Below, in pieces: positions 16,764-24,904 of a stretch of DNA of 64,000 nt. The stretch lies in assembly GCA_040754095.1 (NCBI GenBank), contig JBFMFO010000004.1:62001-126000 (forward strand), given 5' to 3'. The position numbers and the translations under genes are program-made. The stretch comes from QYQD01 sp040754095. GTDB lineage: Bacteria > Desulfobacterota > QYQD01. Position 1 is the stretch's first letter. Every line of letters begins with the position of its first letter. The notes beneath the pieces were generated by a model. It had not been told where the DNA came from, searched no databases, and saw only the letters and a list, made by a program, of their open reading frames with translations.

Positions 16764-16845
16764 CTCTTTGTTCGTGCCGACGCCCGGGACAGCGCGCCGT
16801 GTTTCCTGCTATTTTTGTAGCGGGCGCGGCACAACAACACGTTAG
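16760..16845 (+). other. attC recombination site
   Basis: Outer boxes CTAAC (16760-16764) and GTTAG (16841-16845). Inner boxes GTGCCGACGCCCG (16774-16786) and CGGGCGCGGCAC (16821-16832) pair perfectly except for one extra A after GTGCCG, the extrahelical base expected in attC sites; the well-known aadA1 site has the same bulge in AAGCCGACGCC. Unpaired spacers TCTTTGTTC and AACAACAC lie between boxes, and the 34-base tip is the variable terminal structure. Total 86 bp, within the known range. Confidence 0.85.
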
Positions 16846-16907
16846 CACTCAATCCCATGCGGTAACCGCATTCCCACACGCAGAGAGAAAATAGCAGAGA
16901 GAAAATA

Positions 16908-17990
16908 GGGACGTCCGTGAAATATTGACATTTTCCTGTTTTGGTGCTAAAAAGCCCCCATGCCGCGCAAAGCTCGTATTGATGCCCCTGGTGCATTGCA
17001 TCACATAATTATAAGAGGCATCGAAAAGAAGGCCATCTTCAGAGACGACCAGGATAGGGACAACCTTTTGCACCGGCTCGGCAATGTCCTTTCAGAAACC
17101 TCCACTCAGTGCTATGCCTGGGCCTTGATACCTAACCATGTTCACCTGCTGCTGAGCACCGGTTTAGTCCCCATTGCTACAGTGATGAGAAGGGTATTGA
17201 CCGGGTATGCCCAGCAATTTAACAGACGGCACAGACGTCATGGACAACTTTTTCAAAATCGCTATAAATCGATTTTATGTCAGGAAGACCCTTATCTTCT
17301 GGAACTGGTCCGTTATATCCACCTGAACCCGCTTCGGGCTAAAATTGTTTCCGATATGGGTGAATTGGACGGGTATCCCTACTCCGGGCATAGTGTTATT
17401 TTAGGAAAGCGAAAGAATTCATGGCAGAATACAGGATATGTGCTTGGATATTTTGGTCAGAAGCTTATTTCGGCCCGCAGGAGATACGGGGCCTTTATTG
17501 AGGCGGGAGTCAATATGGGCCGCCGTCCGGAATTAACAGGGGGAGGGCTGATCCGTTCACTTGGCGGTTGGTCCGCCTTGAAGTCTCTCCGGTCAAAGCA
17601 GATAAGGGTCAAAGCCGATGAGCGGATATTGGGAGACTCGGGATTCGTTCAAGAAGCCTTAGAGAAGGCGAACGAGCATTTTGAAAGACGCACTTTACTT
17701 AAAAGCCAAGGGATGGATATGAGGAAATTGCTGTCGAGGGTGGCCGATCATTATGGGGTTGATGGCGAGGATTTAAAAATGAGAAGCAAAGCTCAGGGAT
17801 TGGCGAGGCCTCGCGCGGTATTTTGTTATCTGGCTACAAGAGAACTGGGCGAGAGTTGTGCCTCTGTTGCTAGAAGTCTGCATATAACCCCGTCGGCGGT
17901 CAGCAAGGCGGCAGTTCGTGGACAGGCTCTTGTCCATGAACAAAACCTTCAAAATAAACTACTGGAAAGTTAATATTTCACGGACGTCCC
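16908..17990 (+). mobile_element. REP-associated (Y1/HUH) transposase element with 19-bp terminal inverted repeats
   Basis: GGGACGTCCGTGAAATATT at 16908-16926 and its exact reverse complement at 17972-17990 flank one transposase gene; the right repeat overlaps the gene's stop codon. Immediately left lies a tandem duplication of GCAGAGAGAAAATA (16880-16907) and a small palindrome ATGCGGTAACCGCAT. The right end abuts, and probably truncated, an ISNCY-type transposase. Confidence 0.8.
16960..17973 (+). CDS. REP-associated tyrosine transposase (Y1_Tnp, HUH family)
   Basis: 337 residues. N-terminal Y1 domain: PGALHHIIIRGIEKKAIFRD, then ALIPNHVHLLL, whose HVH is the HUH metal site, followed by the helix RRHRRHGQLFQNRYKSIL and the conserved YIHLNPLRAKIV. 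The catalytic Tyr is probably the one in DPYLLELVRYIHLNP. The C-terminal half (residues 215-330) carries a DnaA-like/HTH region (VADHYGVDGEDLKMRSK, then VARSLHITPSAVSKA) often fused to this class. Such enzymes cut single-stranded DNA at hairpins. ORF intact, so the element may be active. Confidence 0.92.
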   Translation: MPRKARIDAPGALHHIIIRGIEKKAIFRDDQDRDNLLHRLGNVLSETSTQCYAWALIPNHVHLLLSTGLVPIATVMRRVLTGYAQQFNRRHRRHGQLFQNRYKSILCQEDPYLLELVRYIHLNPLRAKIVSDMGELDGYPYSGHSVILGKRKNSWQNTGYVLGYFGQKLISARRRYGAFIEAGVNMGRRPELTGGGLIRSLGGWSALKSLRSKQIRVKADERILGDSGFVQEALEKANEHFERRTLLKSQGMDMRKLLSRVADHYGVDGEDLKMRSKAQGLARPRAVFCYLATRELGESCASVARSLHITPSAVSKAAVRGQALVHEQNLQNKLLES

Positions 17991-18080
17991 CTTAATTCCT
18001 TGATACCCCCTGCGCCAACCTCTATAAGCCTCCTCAAACCGCATCTTCCGTACCTCCTGTAGCAACTCCGCCCTTCTCAT
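17974..18080 (-). pseudogene. Truncated ISNCY-type transposase N-terminus
   Basis: Reading from ATG at 18080 on the minus strand gives MRRAELLQEVRKMRFEEAYR, then GWRRG, which is the typical N-terminus of ISNCY-family transposases. After about 29 residues the frame runs into the right repeat of the HUH element and stops. Upstream on the same strand (18081-18150) is leader DNA with CCGGAC motifs that look like the end of the lost element. So the HUH element sits in or has replaced this insertion sequence. Confidence 0.6.
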
Positions 18081-18404
18081 GGCTCACCCCCGGGCTCACC
18101 ATGTAACCGGACAAATCACGTGCTACAAGTCCGGACATTTTACTTGCTCTCTACACTAGGTGAAAAAAAGCTGGCTTTTTCGTGCATTGTTATGTATAGT
18201 AACAAATTCCTATCAGGAGTAACGTTTCGTCTCTGACCTTCCCCGCTGTTCTTTACCGCAGGTTTTCTGGTTGGCGACGTCCAGGCCGTTGGCTTACAAC
18301 GGCATGGGGAACCTGGCGGTAATCCCTGCCACAAACTGCCCAGCAAAACGGTTTATCCTTGGTAATTTTTATTCCGCCTGTGGCGGGCGGAGAAGGGTAT
18401 TACT
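18081..18404. other. Leader of the helicase gene and IS end
   Basis: 324 bp without a gene. 18081-18150 looks like the terminal part of the ISNCY-type element. 18290-18404 could be a long 5' leader: a CCGCC-TGT-GGCGG hairpin (18376-18388) lies directly before the GGAGAAGG ribosome-binding site of the helicase, which may modulate translation. No clear promoter. Confidence 0.4.
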
Positions 18405-19658
18405 TTGTCGTTTCAAAGATTCAATCTCGATCCACGTTTGTTGCGCGCTGTCGCAGCAAGCGGTTACACCATTCCCACTGAGATCCAGAGCCAGGCTATT
18501 CCGGTAGCCATGGAAGGCCGCGACCTGATGGCCTCGGCACAGACCGGTACGGGAAAGACAGCGGTGTTCGTGCTGGCTGCGCTCCAACGGCTGGTCGCGT
18601 CTCCGACGCTTCGGGGCCGTGGCGCGCGGGTGCTGGTGCTTACGCCAACCCGGGAACTGGCGATTCAGGTCACCCAGACTGTCCATCAACTCGGTCGTTT
18701 TACCCAACCACGGGCCGGCGCTATTGTCGGCGGTGTCCCCTACGACGCTCAGGAAAAATTGCTTCGCATGCCCCTGGATTTTCTGGTCGCTACCCCGGGG
18801 CGTCTTATTGACCACATGCAGCGCGGGCGGGTGGATTTTTCCCGTGTAGAGCTCTTTGTCCTGGATGAGGCCGACCGGATGCTCGATATGGGCTTCATCA
18901 ACGATGTGGAACGTATTGCCTCGGCAGTCCCCAAGTCCCGGCAGACTATGCTGTTCTCGGCAACGCTTGAGGGCGGTGTACAGGGTATTGCCCCCCGGCT
19001 CCTCCGGGACCCGGCGCGCATCGAATTGGCGCGGGTGAAGGAGAGACATGCCTCCATCGAACAGCGGATGCACTGCGCCGATGGTCTTGGGCACAAACAG
19101 GCCCTGCTCGCTCATCTGCTTGGCGACCGGGAGGTTTCGCAGGCCATTGTCTTTACTGCGACCAAGCGGGGCGCCGAACAAGTGGCGGCGATTGTTGCCG
19201 CCCAGGGACATACCTGTGCCGCCCTTCACGGCGATATGAGTCAGGGCGCGCGTAACCGCACCATGGAGCGTATGCGGCGTGGGGGACTGCGGGTTCTGGT
19301 GGCTACCGATGTGGCCGCACGCGGTCTGGACATCAAGAGCGTAAGCCATGTCATTAATTTCGACTTGCCCATGAGGGCGGAGGACTATGTCCACCGTATC
19401 GGGCGGACCGGCCGTTGCGGGTCATCGGGAATTGCCGTATCCCTGGTCAGTCCCCAGGACAGGGACAAGCTGGCGTGCATCGAACATTATACGGGTCAGT
19501 GCCTGGACCGGCAGGTGATTCCGGGTCTGGAGCCGATTATCCCGGAGCCGCGCAAAGGCCAGGGGTCTAGCTGCGGCCGTGCCTTTAAAGCGCAGGGTAC
19601 ACGCAGAAACTATAGAACGTCCGGGCGCTTTGCGCAAAAGGTGAAGTCCCGGCATTAA
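18405..19658 (+). CDS. rhlE: DEAD-box RNA helicase (RhlE-like)
   Basis: 417 residues from a TTG start with GGAGAAGG upstream. ATP-dependent RNA helicase core: Q-motif YTIPTEIQSQAIP, motif I AQTGTGKT (45-52), Ia PTRELAIQV, motif II DEAD (154-157), motif III SAT (185-187), IV IVFTATKRGAEQ, V ATDVAARGLDI, VI HRIGRTGR. The tail after residue 375 is short and basic, as in RhlE. Codon use is richer in G/C third positions than neighbours, suggesting transfer. Such helicases assist ribosome assembly and RNA decay, often at low temperature. Confidence 0.93.
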   Translation: MSFQRFNLDPRLLRAVAASGYTIPTEIQSQAIPVAMEGRDLMASAQTGTGKTAVFVLAALQRLVASPTLRGRGARVLVLTPTRELAIQVTQTVHQLGRFTQPRAGAIVGGVPYDAQEKLLRMPLDFLVATPGRLIDHMQRGRVDFSRVELFVLDEADRMLDMGFINDVERIASAVPKSRQTMLFSATLEGGVQGIAPRLLRDPARIELARVKERHASIEQRMHCADGLGHKQALLAHLLGDREVSQAIVFTATKRGAEQVAAIVAAQGHTCAALHGDMSQGARNRTMERMRRGGLRVLVATDVAARGLDIKSVSHVINFDLPMRAEDYVHRIGRTGRCGSSGIAVSLVSPQDRDKLACIEHYTGQCLDRQVIPGLEPIIPEPRKGQGSSCGRAFKAQGTRRNYRTSGRFAQKVKSRH

Positions 19659-19795
19659 GGCCGGGTGTGACGCGCCGAAAAAATCGATTAAAACACTCAT
19701 CTGCCTCGCGGCGGACAAAAAACAATGAAAATAATTCTCCCTCCGAACAGAATGATCGATCTCCTCGGTATTTTCCTGAAGTTTCCCGAGTTTTT

Positions 19796-19970
19796 AGGGA
19801 ACCCCTGTATTTCTTAGCGAAACTTGCTGGAGCAGCGGGGTACCCATCGAGAGCGAGCAGAAAGGGGAAAACCAGCCCTTTAGTGGCTGGAAGGGGCAAG
19901 TATTCCCCATCTGCGAGCCTCGAAAGGGTCGCTGCGCAAGCCGTGAAGCGAAGAGACCAGGGAGTTCCCT
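19796..19970. repeat. R2 dispersed repeat, copy 2 (reverse orientation)
   Basis: Starts AGGGAACCCCTG and ends GGAGTTCCCT, with AGCGAAACTTGCTGGAGCAG and GTCGCTGCGCAAGCCGTGAA inside, the reverse complement of copy 1. Sits 140 bp after the helicase gene. Confidence 0.75.
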
Positions 19971-20410
19971 AAAGAAATGATAAAATTATCAATAAGATCA
20001 TAGTATTATGATAAAACCTCTTTGAAAAGTCAGGGAAATCCCCGGTATTTTCTGCTTGTACATCATAATTATTGAGTGCTAATATTATTATACGCTCTGC
20101 GTTCATTCGGCTTCTCCTGCGGGATTCTCAAGAAGTAATCGGGCACACGCTGTACGTCTCTTTCCGACTGTTGTCTCCGGGGTTCTACACGATATTCCCC
20201 CTCTTTCTGCGTTATAGCGTTTACACCAGCCTATAGTCTGCTGACAAACAGCTTCTTTTCTGTCTTGCTATGCAGCGGTGCGTTTTGAGATGTGGGTCGG
20301 GAAGCCGTCCAAACTTTGACTTCCAACGAACTTAAGCAAGTTCGTTCTAACATAGGATGCCGCTCGCGGTATAAGTTGGCTTTTTACGAGATCATCGGTC
20401 TTGAGATAAA
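19971..20410. other. Intergenic stretch without a recognised gene
   Basis: 440 bp upstream of cfa. Contains a CGAACTTAAGCAAGTTCG inverted repeat near 20328-20345 and a CTTTTTACGAG.TCATC word at 20382-20398 that also precedes the K+ channel gene (13884). No ORF, tRNA or riboswitch recognised. Confidence 0.4.
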
Positions 20411-21556
20411 ATGCTTATAAAGGCAGCGAAAGCCAAAGAAATCCTTCAGGCCGTCCTGGCCCCGGCCGGTATTGTCATAGACGGCAACGGAGATTCTGAT
20501 ATTCGGGTCAGGGATGGGCGTTTCTATGAGCGGGCGCTTGCCCGCGGGGCTTTGGGCGTGGGCGAGGCCTATATGGACGGCTGGTGGGAGACGGACAGAC
20601 TGGATGTCCTGGCAGAGAAGGCGTTAACAAAGGACATAGAGTTTAGTATAAATGATCTCAGCCTGGCCGGCAGGGCAGCGCTCGCATGGGGATGCCTTTC
20701 GGCCCGGGTTTTTAATCAGCAGAACGAGAGACGTTGCCTCTGTGCCGCTGCCCATTATAATCTGGATAACGAGCTGTTTCGCTCCATGCTCGATAAACGG
20801 ATGGTCTATAGTTGCGCTTATTGGAAAAACGCAAGGACATTGGACGAGGCCCAGGAAGCCAAACTGGAACTGGTTTGCAGGAAACTCTATCTGCGTCCGG
20901 GCATGCGGGTTTTGGATATTGGCTGCGGTTGGGGCAGCTTTGCCAGGTTCGCTGCCGAGAACTACGGTGTTTCAGTCGTGGGGATAACTATCTCCAAAGA
21001 ACAATGTGCGCTGGCCGAAAAAATGTGCGCCGGATTACCGGTCCAGATCAGGTTACAGGACTATCGCGCGCTCCGCAGCGATGGCGCTTTCGATGCCGCA
21101 GTTTCGCTGGGGATGCTGGAACATGTCGGCTTCAGGAATTACCGCAGGTACATGAGCGTCGTCAAGCGCAATCTCAGGCCGGGCGTGCTTTTCCTCATAC
21201 AAACCATCGGCGGCAATATTTCAGTAATCGATATGGATGCCTGGCTCAACAAGTATATCTTCCCCCATGCCATGTTACCCTCCGTATCCCAGATTGCCAG
21301 GGCGTGCGAAGGGATATTCGTGATCGAAGATTGGCACAATTTTGGGCCTGACTACGACAAGACCTTGATGGCCTGGTTTCAAAACTTCGATAAAAACTGG
21401 AACAAGTTTCACGGGAAATATGGGGAGACATTCTATCGAATGTGGAAGTACTACCTTCTCACCTGTGCAGGGGCGTTCAGGGCCAGAAAGAACCAGCTTT
21501 GGCAGGTGGTGCTCTCCGATTCCGGTGTCAGGGGAGGCTATGTGCCTGTCCGGTAA
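20411..21556 (+). CDS. cfa: Cyclopropane-fatty-acyl-phospholipid synthase
   Basis: 381 residues, full-length CFA synthase. Transfers a methylene from S-adenosylmethionine to cis-unsaturated phospholipid acyl chains in the inner membrane. N-terminal lipid-binding domain (GALGVGEAYMDGWWETDRLD), then HYNLDNELFRSMLDKRMVYSCAYW (C135, active-site region), SAM-binding LDIGCGWGSFARFAAE (168-183), SLGMLEHVG, and C-terminal EDWHNFGPDYDKTLMAW. All family landmarks are present. Single gene behind a repeat-filled spacer. Confidence 0.95.
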   Translation: MLIKAAKAKEILQAVLAPAGIVIDGNGDSDIRVRDGRFYERALARGALGVGEAYMDGWWETDRLDVLAEKALTKDIEFSINDLSLAGRAALAWGCLSARVFNQQNERRCLCAAAHYNLDNELFRSMLDKRMVYSCAYWKNARTLDEAQEAKLELVCRKLYLRPGMRVLDIGCGWGSFARFAAENYGVSVVGITISKEQCALAEKMCAGLPVQIRLQDYRALRSDGAFDAAVSLGMLEHVGFRNYRRYMSVVKRNLRPGVLFLIQTIGGNISVIDMDAWLNKYIFPHAMLPSVSQIARACEGIFVIEDWHNFGPDYDKTLMAWFQNFDKNWNKFHGKYGETFYRMWKYYLLTCAGAFRARKNQLWQVVLSDSGVRGGYVPVR

Positions 21557-21598
21557 TAGCCGGATGGCCGGGTTGCCTTGCCTCCGGACGCTTTGGGC

Positions 21599-22024
21599 CT
21601 ACTCCTCAGAGGGGTGGATTAGTCGTCGCATGCGTTTGGTCTGACTGCGCCGCTGTTTTGCTTCTATGCGGCGTCTCCGTGACGCAAGGGGGGCCATGGT
21701 CTTGCAGCGAGGCTTCGGTATTTCTGCCGCTCTGCGGATCAGTGCCACCAGTCGATCGATTGCGTCCTGGCGATTTCGTTCTTGTGTGCGGAAGCGTCGG
21801 GCCTCGATAATGAGCGTCCCGGACTCAGTGACCTTCTTCCCGGCGATGTGCAGCAGCCGCTCACGAATCCCGGGCGGAAGTGAAGGGGAGCAGATTACAT
21901 CGAAACGGAGCTGAACGGCAGTGGCTACCTTGTTTACCTTCTGCCCGCCGGGTCCGGAGGCGCGCACAAACCTGAAGTGAAGCTCGTTATCGTCCAGCAT
22001 AATTTTTGACGATACCCGAATCAT
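21599..22024 (-). CDS. arfB: ArfB-type peptidyl-tRNA hydrolase (stalled-ribosome rescue)
   Basis: 141 residues: RFVRASGPGGQKVNKVATAVQLRFD near 18-42 with the catalytic GGQ at 26-28, and a Lys/Arg-rich C-terminal tail (RRRRIEAKQRRSQTKRMRR) that in this family inserts in the empty mRNA channel. It hydrolyses peptidyl-tRNA on ribosomes stalled at mRNA 3' ends. The single-domain length excludes RF1/RF2. Convergent with cfa, 42 bases between stops. Confidence 0.93.
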   Translation of the reverse strand: MIRVSSKIMLDDNELHFRFVRASGPGGQKVNKVATAVQLRFDVICSPSLPPGIRERLLHIAGKKVTESGTLIIEARRFRTQERNRQDAIDRLVALIRRAAEIPKPRCKTMAPLASRRRRIEAKQRRSQTKRMRRLIHPSEE

Positions 22025-22213
22025 ATCTTACTCCGCTTACTCACTACGGGCCTGTCTTCCTTGGACATCCAAGAATTATGCGACACGTAAGGGAATTAAC
22101 GGAACTAACGCGACTGCGCTCCCCCTTATCCATAATACGCCTAACTGGCTGGCGTCAGGTGCATTGATTACCTAATACCGGCCTTACAACAATGGAGCAG
22201 ACGTGTCGCTCAA

Positions 22214-22789
22214 TTATGAGAACGTTCTCTCGAACAACTCGGCGATTGCTTTCTTGCCGTTTTCTTCGAGAAAGCGCGTCCCTGTTCCTGCGAAATGAAC
22301 ATGGGTGATGACCGGCTCATTTCCCCTCTCGCGCTCAACCCATTCTGTCTGATTCCAACTGAACCACGCATTACGTTTCTGGTCGAATACGTATAATGGT
22401 TTGTTGCATAGTTTGGCGAACTCAGCGCCCCATCCTGTGCCGCCCTTTACGGTTTTGTCCTCCAGTATCTCTCCAATCACGTAAATTTCCTGTCCGTTGT
22501 TAATCTGATACCAGATGCTTTGCAGAATTTTGCGAAATGTCGGACTGCTGGTGTAGCGGCGATTCATCAGCCGCGAAACGTATTCCAGGCTCACGTCCCC
22601 ATTTTTCAGCTCTTCGTGGTTCAGGACCCGCAAGCCTCGTTGGCGAACGATGTTGTGTCCTTCAAATGTGAAGTTCACTTCTTCAATTCCAAAACGCTCC
22701 GCATTCGCCCCAAATTCCGCCTCAGCCCCTTTAACGCCGCCACTAAACAGAATAAAACCTTCCTTCTTCATGCTCGTTCCTTTCTTCAA
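22214..22789 (-). CDS. Predicted Rossmann-fold SLOG-like protein
   Basis: 191 residues (or 185 from the second Met, MKKEGF). The N-terminal part ILFSGGVKGAEAEFGANAERFGIEEVNF resembles the glycine-rich first loop of SLOG/YpsA-like nucleotide-binding proteins (SGGxxGAD..., followed by an acidic-aromatic segment). GQEIYVIGEILEDKTVKGGTGWGAEFAKL near 96-124 would be the second nucleotide-facing loop, and KPLYVFDQ a central strand. SLOG proteins bind nucleotides or ADP-ribose derivatives and occur in defence or stress contexts; the actual ligand here is unknown. Stand-alone gene flanked by long non-coding spacers. Confidence 0.5.
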   Translation of the reverse strand: MKKGTSMKKEGFILFSGGVKGAEAEFGANAERFGIEEVNFTFEGHNIVRQRGLRVLNHEELKNGDVSLEYVSRLMNRRYTSSPTFRKILQSIWYQINNGQEIYVIGEILEDKTVKGGTGWGAEFAKLCNKPLYVFDQKRNAWFSWNQTEWVERERGNEPVITHVHFAGTGTRFLEENGKKAIAELFERTFS

Positions 22790-23508
22790 ATCCTGTGTTT
22801 TTATTTGTGCGCTGAATGAAGCATAGGTATGGCTTCACATACCTTAATTTATAACTTACCATGCCAGGGTTGATTCTTGGAAGGACTTTTCGTGGCACAG
22901 GTCGTACTTTATTCGATAATCATGAGAATATATAGGATAGGGACATTGTGCATAACCCCTCACCCCGCCTTCTATCCAACTCTTTGCGCAATATCGGCGA
23001 GATTTACTTCTTTTGCACTTTTTTCAAGTCAAAATAAAAGCAACGCAAAAAACAACGTTACTCTCTTACTCACTCTTAAAAAGAGGTATGGAAAACATTT
23101 TTCTACAAATGGAAACGATTTTCCACTGAGTGGGTATTTTGGTTCTCTCTTTCTATTGTCTTGATGTTTCTCTGTTATCCCGGTAAAAATATAACCATCG
23201 GATATAACGGATATTTTTATTTTTTAAGATTATCCCGTAGGTTATGGCCCAGATTTTGCTTTTGTCTGGCAAGACAGGATAGAAAGAAATGGCTTCGGCT
23301 CATAAATTAAAGAGTTAGCCCCAAAATGCCGATAAAATCAATAAGCTAGAGTGCGGAAATTTGGTCTCTGGCTAGTGTATTTTGCCCAATTTTACTAGAC
23401 AATGAAACTTACATGTGCTACGAGAACAAAAGAAAAAATTCTGCCATTAAAAGTTGGGTATGGAAATTTAGTTCCACTTCGGAATAGAAGTGTACGGGAA
23501 CATGGGAA
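22790..23508. other. 719-bp spacer upstream of the cytochrome gene
   Basis: AT-rich, no convincing gene. Short hairpins near 23093-23124 (GAAAA..TTTTC type). I looked for a GEMM c-di-GMP riboswitch, common before cytochromes in related bacteria, and did not find the conserved core. The 95-codon ORF at 22877-23164 has no protein-like features. Confidence 0.5.
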
Positions 23509-24639
23509 ATGGTAGGTAATCCAGCACCGCGGGCTACTCTAAAAATACCTCTTCAGGGGATAACTATACTGTCAGCTACGTTGGTTATTTTCTTGATACT
23601 GTCCATTCCGGTGACCTCTCTTGCCAAAGCTACCGGTCCCTGTGTCAACTGCCACACCATGCATAACAGTCAGGGTGGGGCAGCCATGGCTACGTATGGG
23701 GGTGAAACAGGCCCTAACTCTCTTCTTACTCGCGGAAGCTGTATAGGTTGCCATGCCCAAGGCACTGCCAACAAGATTGTAACTATAGGTGGCAGCGATA
23801 TTCCCCAGGTTTATCACACGGATGGGTCCGGGGATTTGGCCGGTGGAAATTTTAAGTATATTGAGACGGATGATAACAGGGGGCATAATGTCAGTGATTT
23901 CGGCAACCCCGATGGCATCTTGAATAGTGCGCCAGGTCATCATTCTACTACTCAGCCCACAACAAATACACTTACCTGTGCCGGACATAACGGCTGCCAT
24001 GGTTATCGCAGATTTAACGCCGGGAGTGGTTTGCCCACGTTGAAAGGCGCTCATCATGGGAATGTGGATGGCAAGTGCGACTCTGCCACTACTGTAGCAA
24101 ACTCATACCGGTTCCTATACAATGTTAAGGGCCTTGAAAACATGGGAGCAAATAAGTATCAGAACCTGAATGCCACTGATCATAACGAATATTTTGGCAC
24201 AACCAGCCCGGGGGAGACTGGGTGCGTTGACTGTCATGACGTGGCCGATGACATGAAAATAAAGTCTCCTAATAACACAATAAGCGGTTTTTGCTCTACC
24301 TGCCACAGCAATTTTCATAAGTTAAGCGGGATAGGGGGTAGCACCACGGGGCCCTTCACGAGACACCCAACCGATGTTGTTCTGCCTGACGATGTTAGTA
24401 AAGAATACAAGGACTATACAACTTACAGTGTAGAGGCCCCGGTGGGCAGGACAACAGTCCCTGATGCACCAAGTGGTACGGTTACGCCGGGAACAGATGT
24501 TGTCACCTGTCTTTCCTGCCACGCCGCCCATGCAACGAACTACCCTGACATGCTAAGGTGGGACTACACAACTATGATTGCAAGCGGGGAATCTAATACT
24601 ACCGGATGCTTCACCTGCCATACTCAGAAGGATGATTGA
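23509..24639 (+). CDS. Periplasmic multiheme cytochrome c (about seven hemes)
   Basis: 376 residues with signal peptide/anchor (GITILSATLVIFLILSIPVT, 17-36). Heme-binding motifs: CVNCH 45-49, CIGCH 78-82, CVDCH 239-243, CSTCH 262-266, CLSCH 334-338, CFTCH 367-371, plus an unusual CAGHNGCH at 157-164 (CX5CH). Extra His residues (HHSTT, AHHGN, HPTD) can be distal ligands. It belongs to the loose group of doubled-CXXCH cytochromes in anaerobes that move electrons across or outside the periplasm. No partner cytochrome or porin is adjacent, so electron donor and acceptor are unknown. Requires Ccm/Ccs maturation. Confidence 0.9.
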   Translation: MVGNPAPRATLKIPLQGITILSATLVIFLILSIPVTSLAKATGPCVNCHTMHNSQGGAAMATYGGETGPNSLLTRGSCIGCHAQGTANKIVTIGGSDIPQVYHTDGSGDLAGGNFKYIETDDNRGHNVSDFGNPDGILNSAPGHHSTTQPTTNTLTCAGHNGCHGYRRFNAGSGLPTLKGAHHGNVDGKCDSATTVANSYRFLYNVKGLENMGANKYQNLNATDHNEYFGTTSPGETGCVDCHDVADDMKIKSPNNTISGFCSTCHSNFHKLSGIGGSTTGPFTRHPTDVVLPDDVSKEYKDYTTYSVEAPVGRTTVPDAPSGTVTPGTDVVTCLSCHAAHATNYPDMLRWDYTTMIASGESNTTGCFTCHTQKDD

Positions 24640-24665
24640 TCTGCCTTATTTTTCCGGACAGATTT

Positions 24666-24812
24666 CTATCTTCTATATTTTTCGTGAAGCTGCCGGGATA
24701 GCTCGCGGATCGTTGTAAATGCCTTTTCCACTGTTTTTTCCAGATCCGGGTTGATAAGACAGCAGGTGGCCGGGGAGAGCATACTCCGGGACAGAAGAAA
24801 CTCACGTCGATG
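24666..24812 (-). pseudogene. Fragment of a UROD/MetE-like methyltransferase
   Basis: One minus-strand frame reads EFLLSRSMLSPATCCLINPD followed by LEKTVEKAFTTIRELS and a stop, which resembles the C-terminus of uroporphyrinogen decarboxylase/cobalamin-independent methionine synthase-like proteins (SP.CC..NPD, then helix). The same DNA in another frame gives the spurious 84-codon ORF 24611-24865. Upstream sequence does not continue the frame, so this is a decayed 3' remnant. Confidence 0.4.
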
Positions 24813-24904
24813 CCGGCTTTAACCGAGGGCAGGAGTGGACTGGCGGGACTTGCGGACATGATCATGGTATTGGATGGACGACTGGAATCAGCTTACAGCC
24901 CCGT

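Larger units (their letters stand above)
16106..16845 (+). mobile_element. Integron-type gene cassette candidate (NERD gene plus attC)
   Basis: Bounded on the left by GTTAGGT (16106-16112), which fits the core-site consensus GTTRRRY, and on the right by GTTAG of the attC at 16760-16845. A single promoterless ORF with its own ribosome-binding site fills it and the stop codon overlaps the attC. No integrase gene is in the window. Left boundary is an inference; the attC is well supported. Confidence 0.6.

Noticed and set aside
18369..19394. 341-codon minus-strand ORF
   Set aside because: Antisense shadow of the DEAD-box helicase; G+C-rich third positions keep the opposite frame open.
22877..23164. 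95-codon ORF
   Set aside because: Low-complexity AT-rich translation, no ribosome-binding site or domain features.
23300..23508. c-di-GMP (GEMM) riboswitch before the cytochrome gene
   Set aside because: Conserved core not found by eye.
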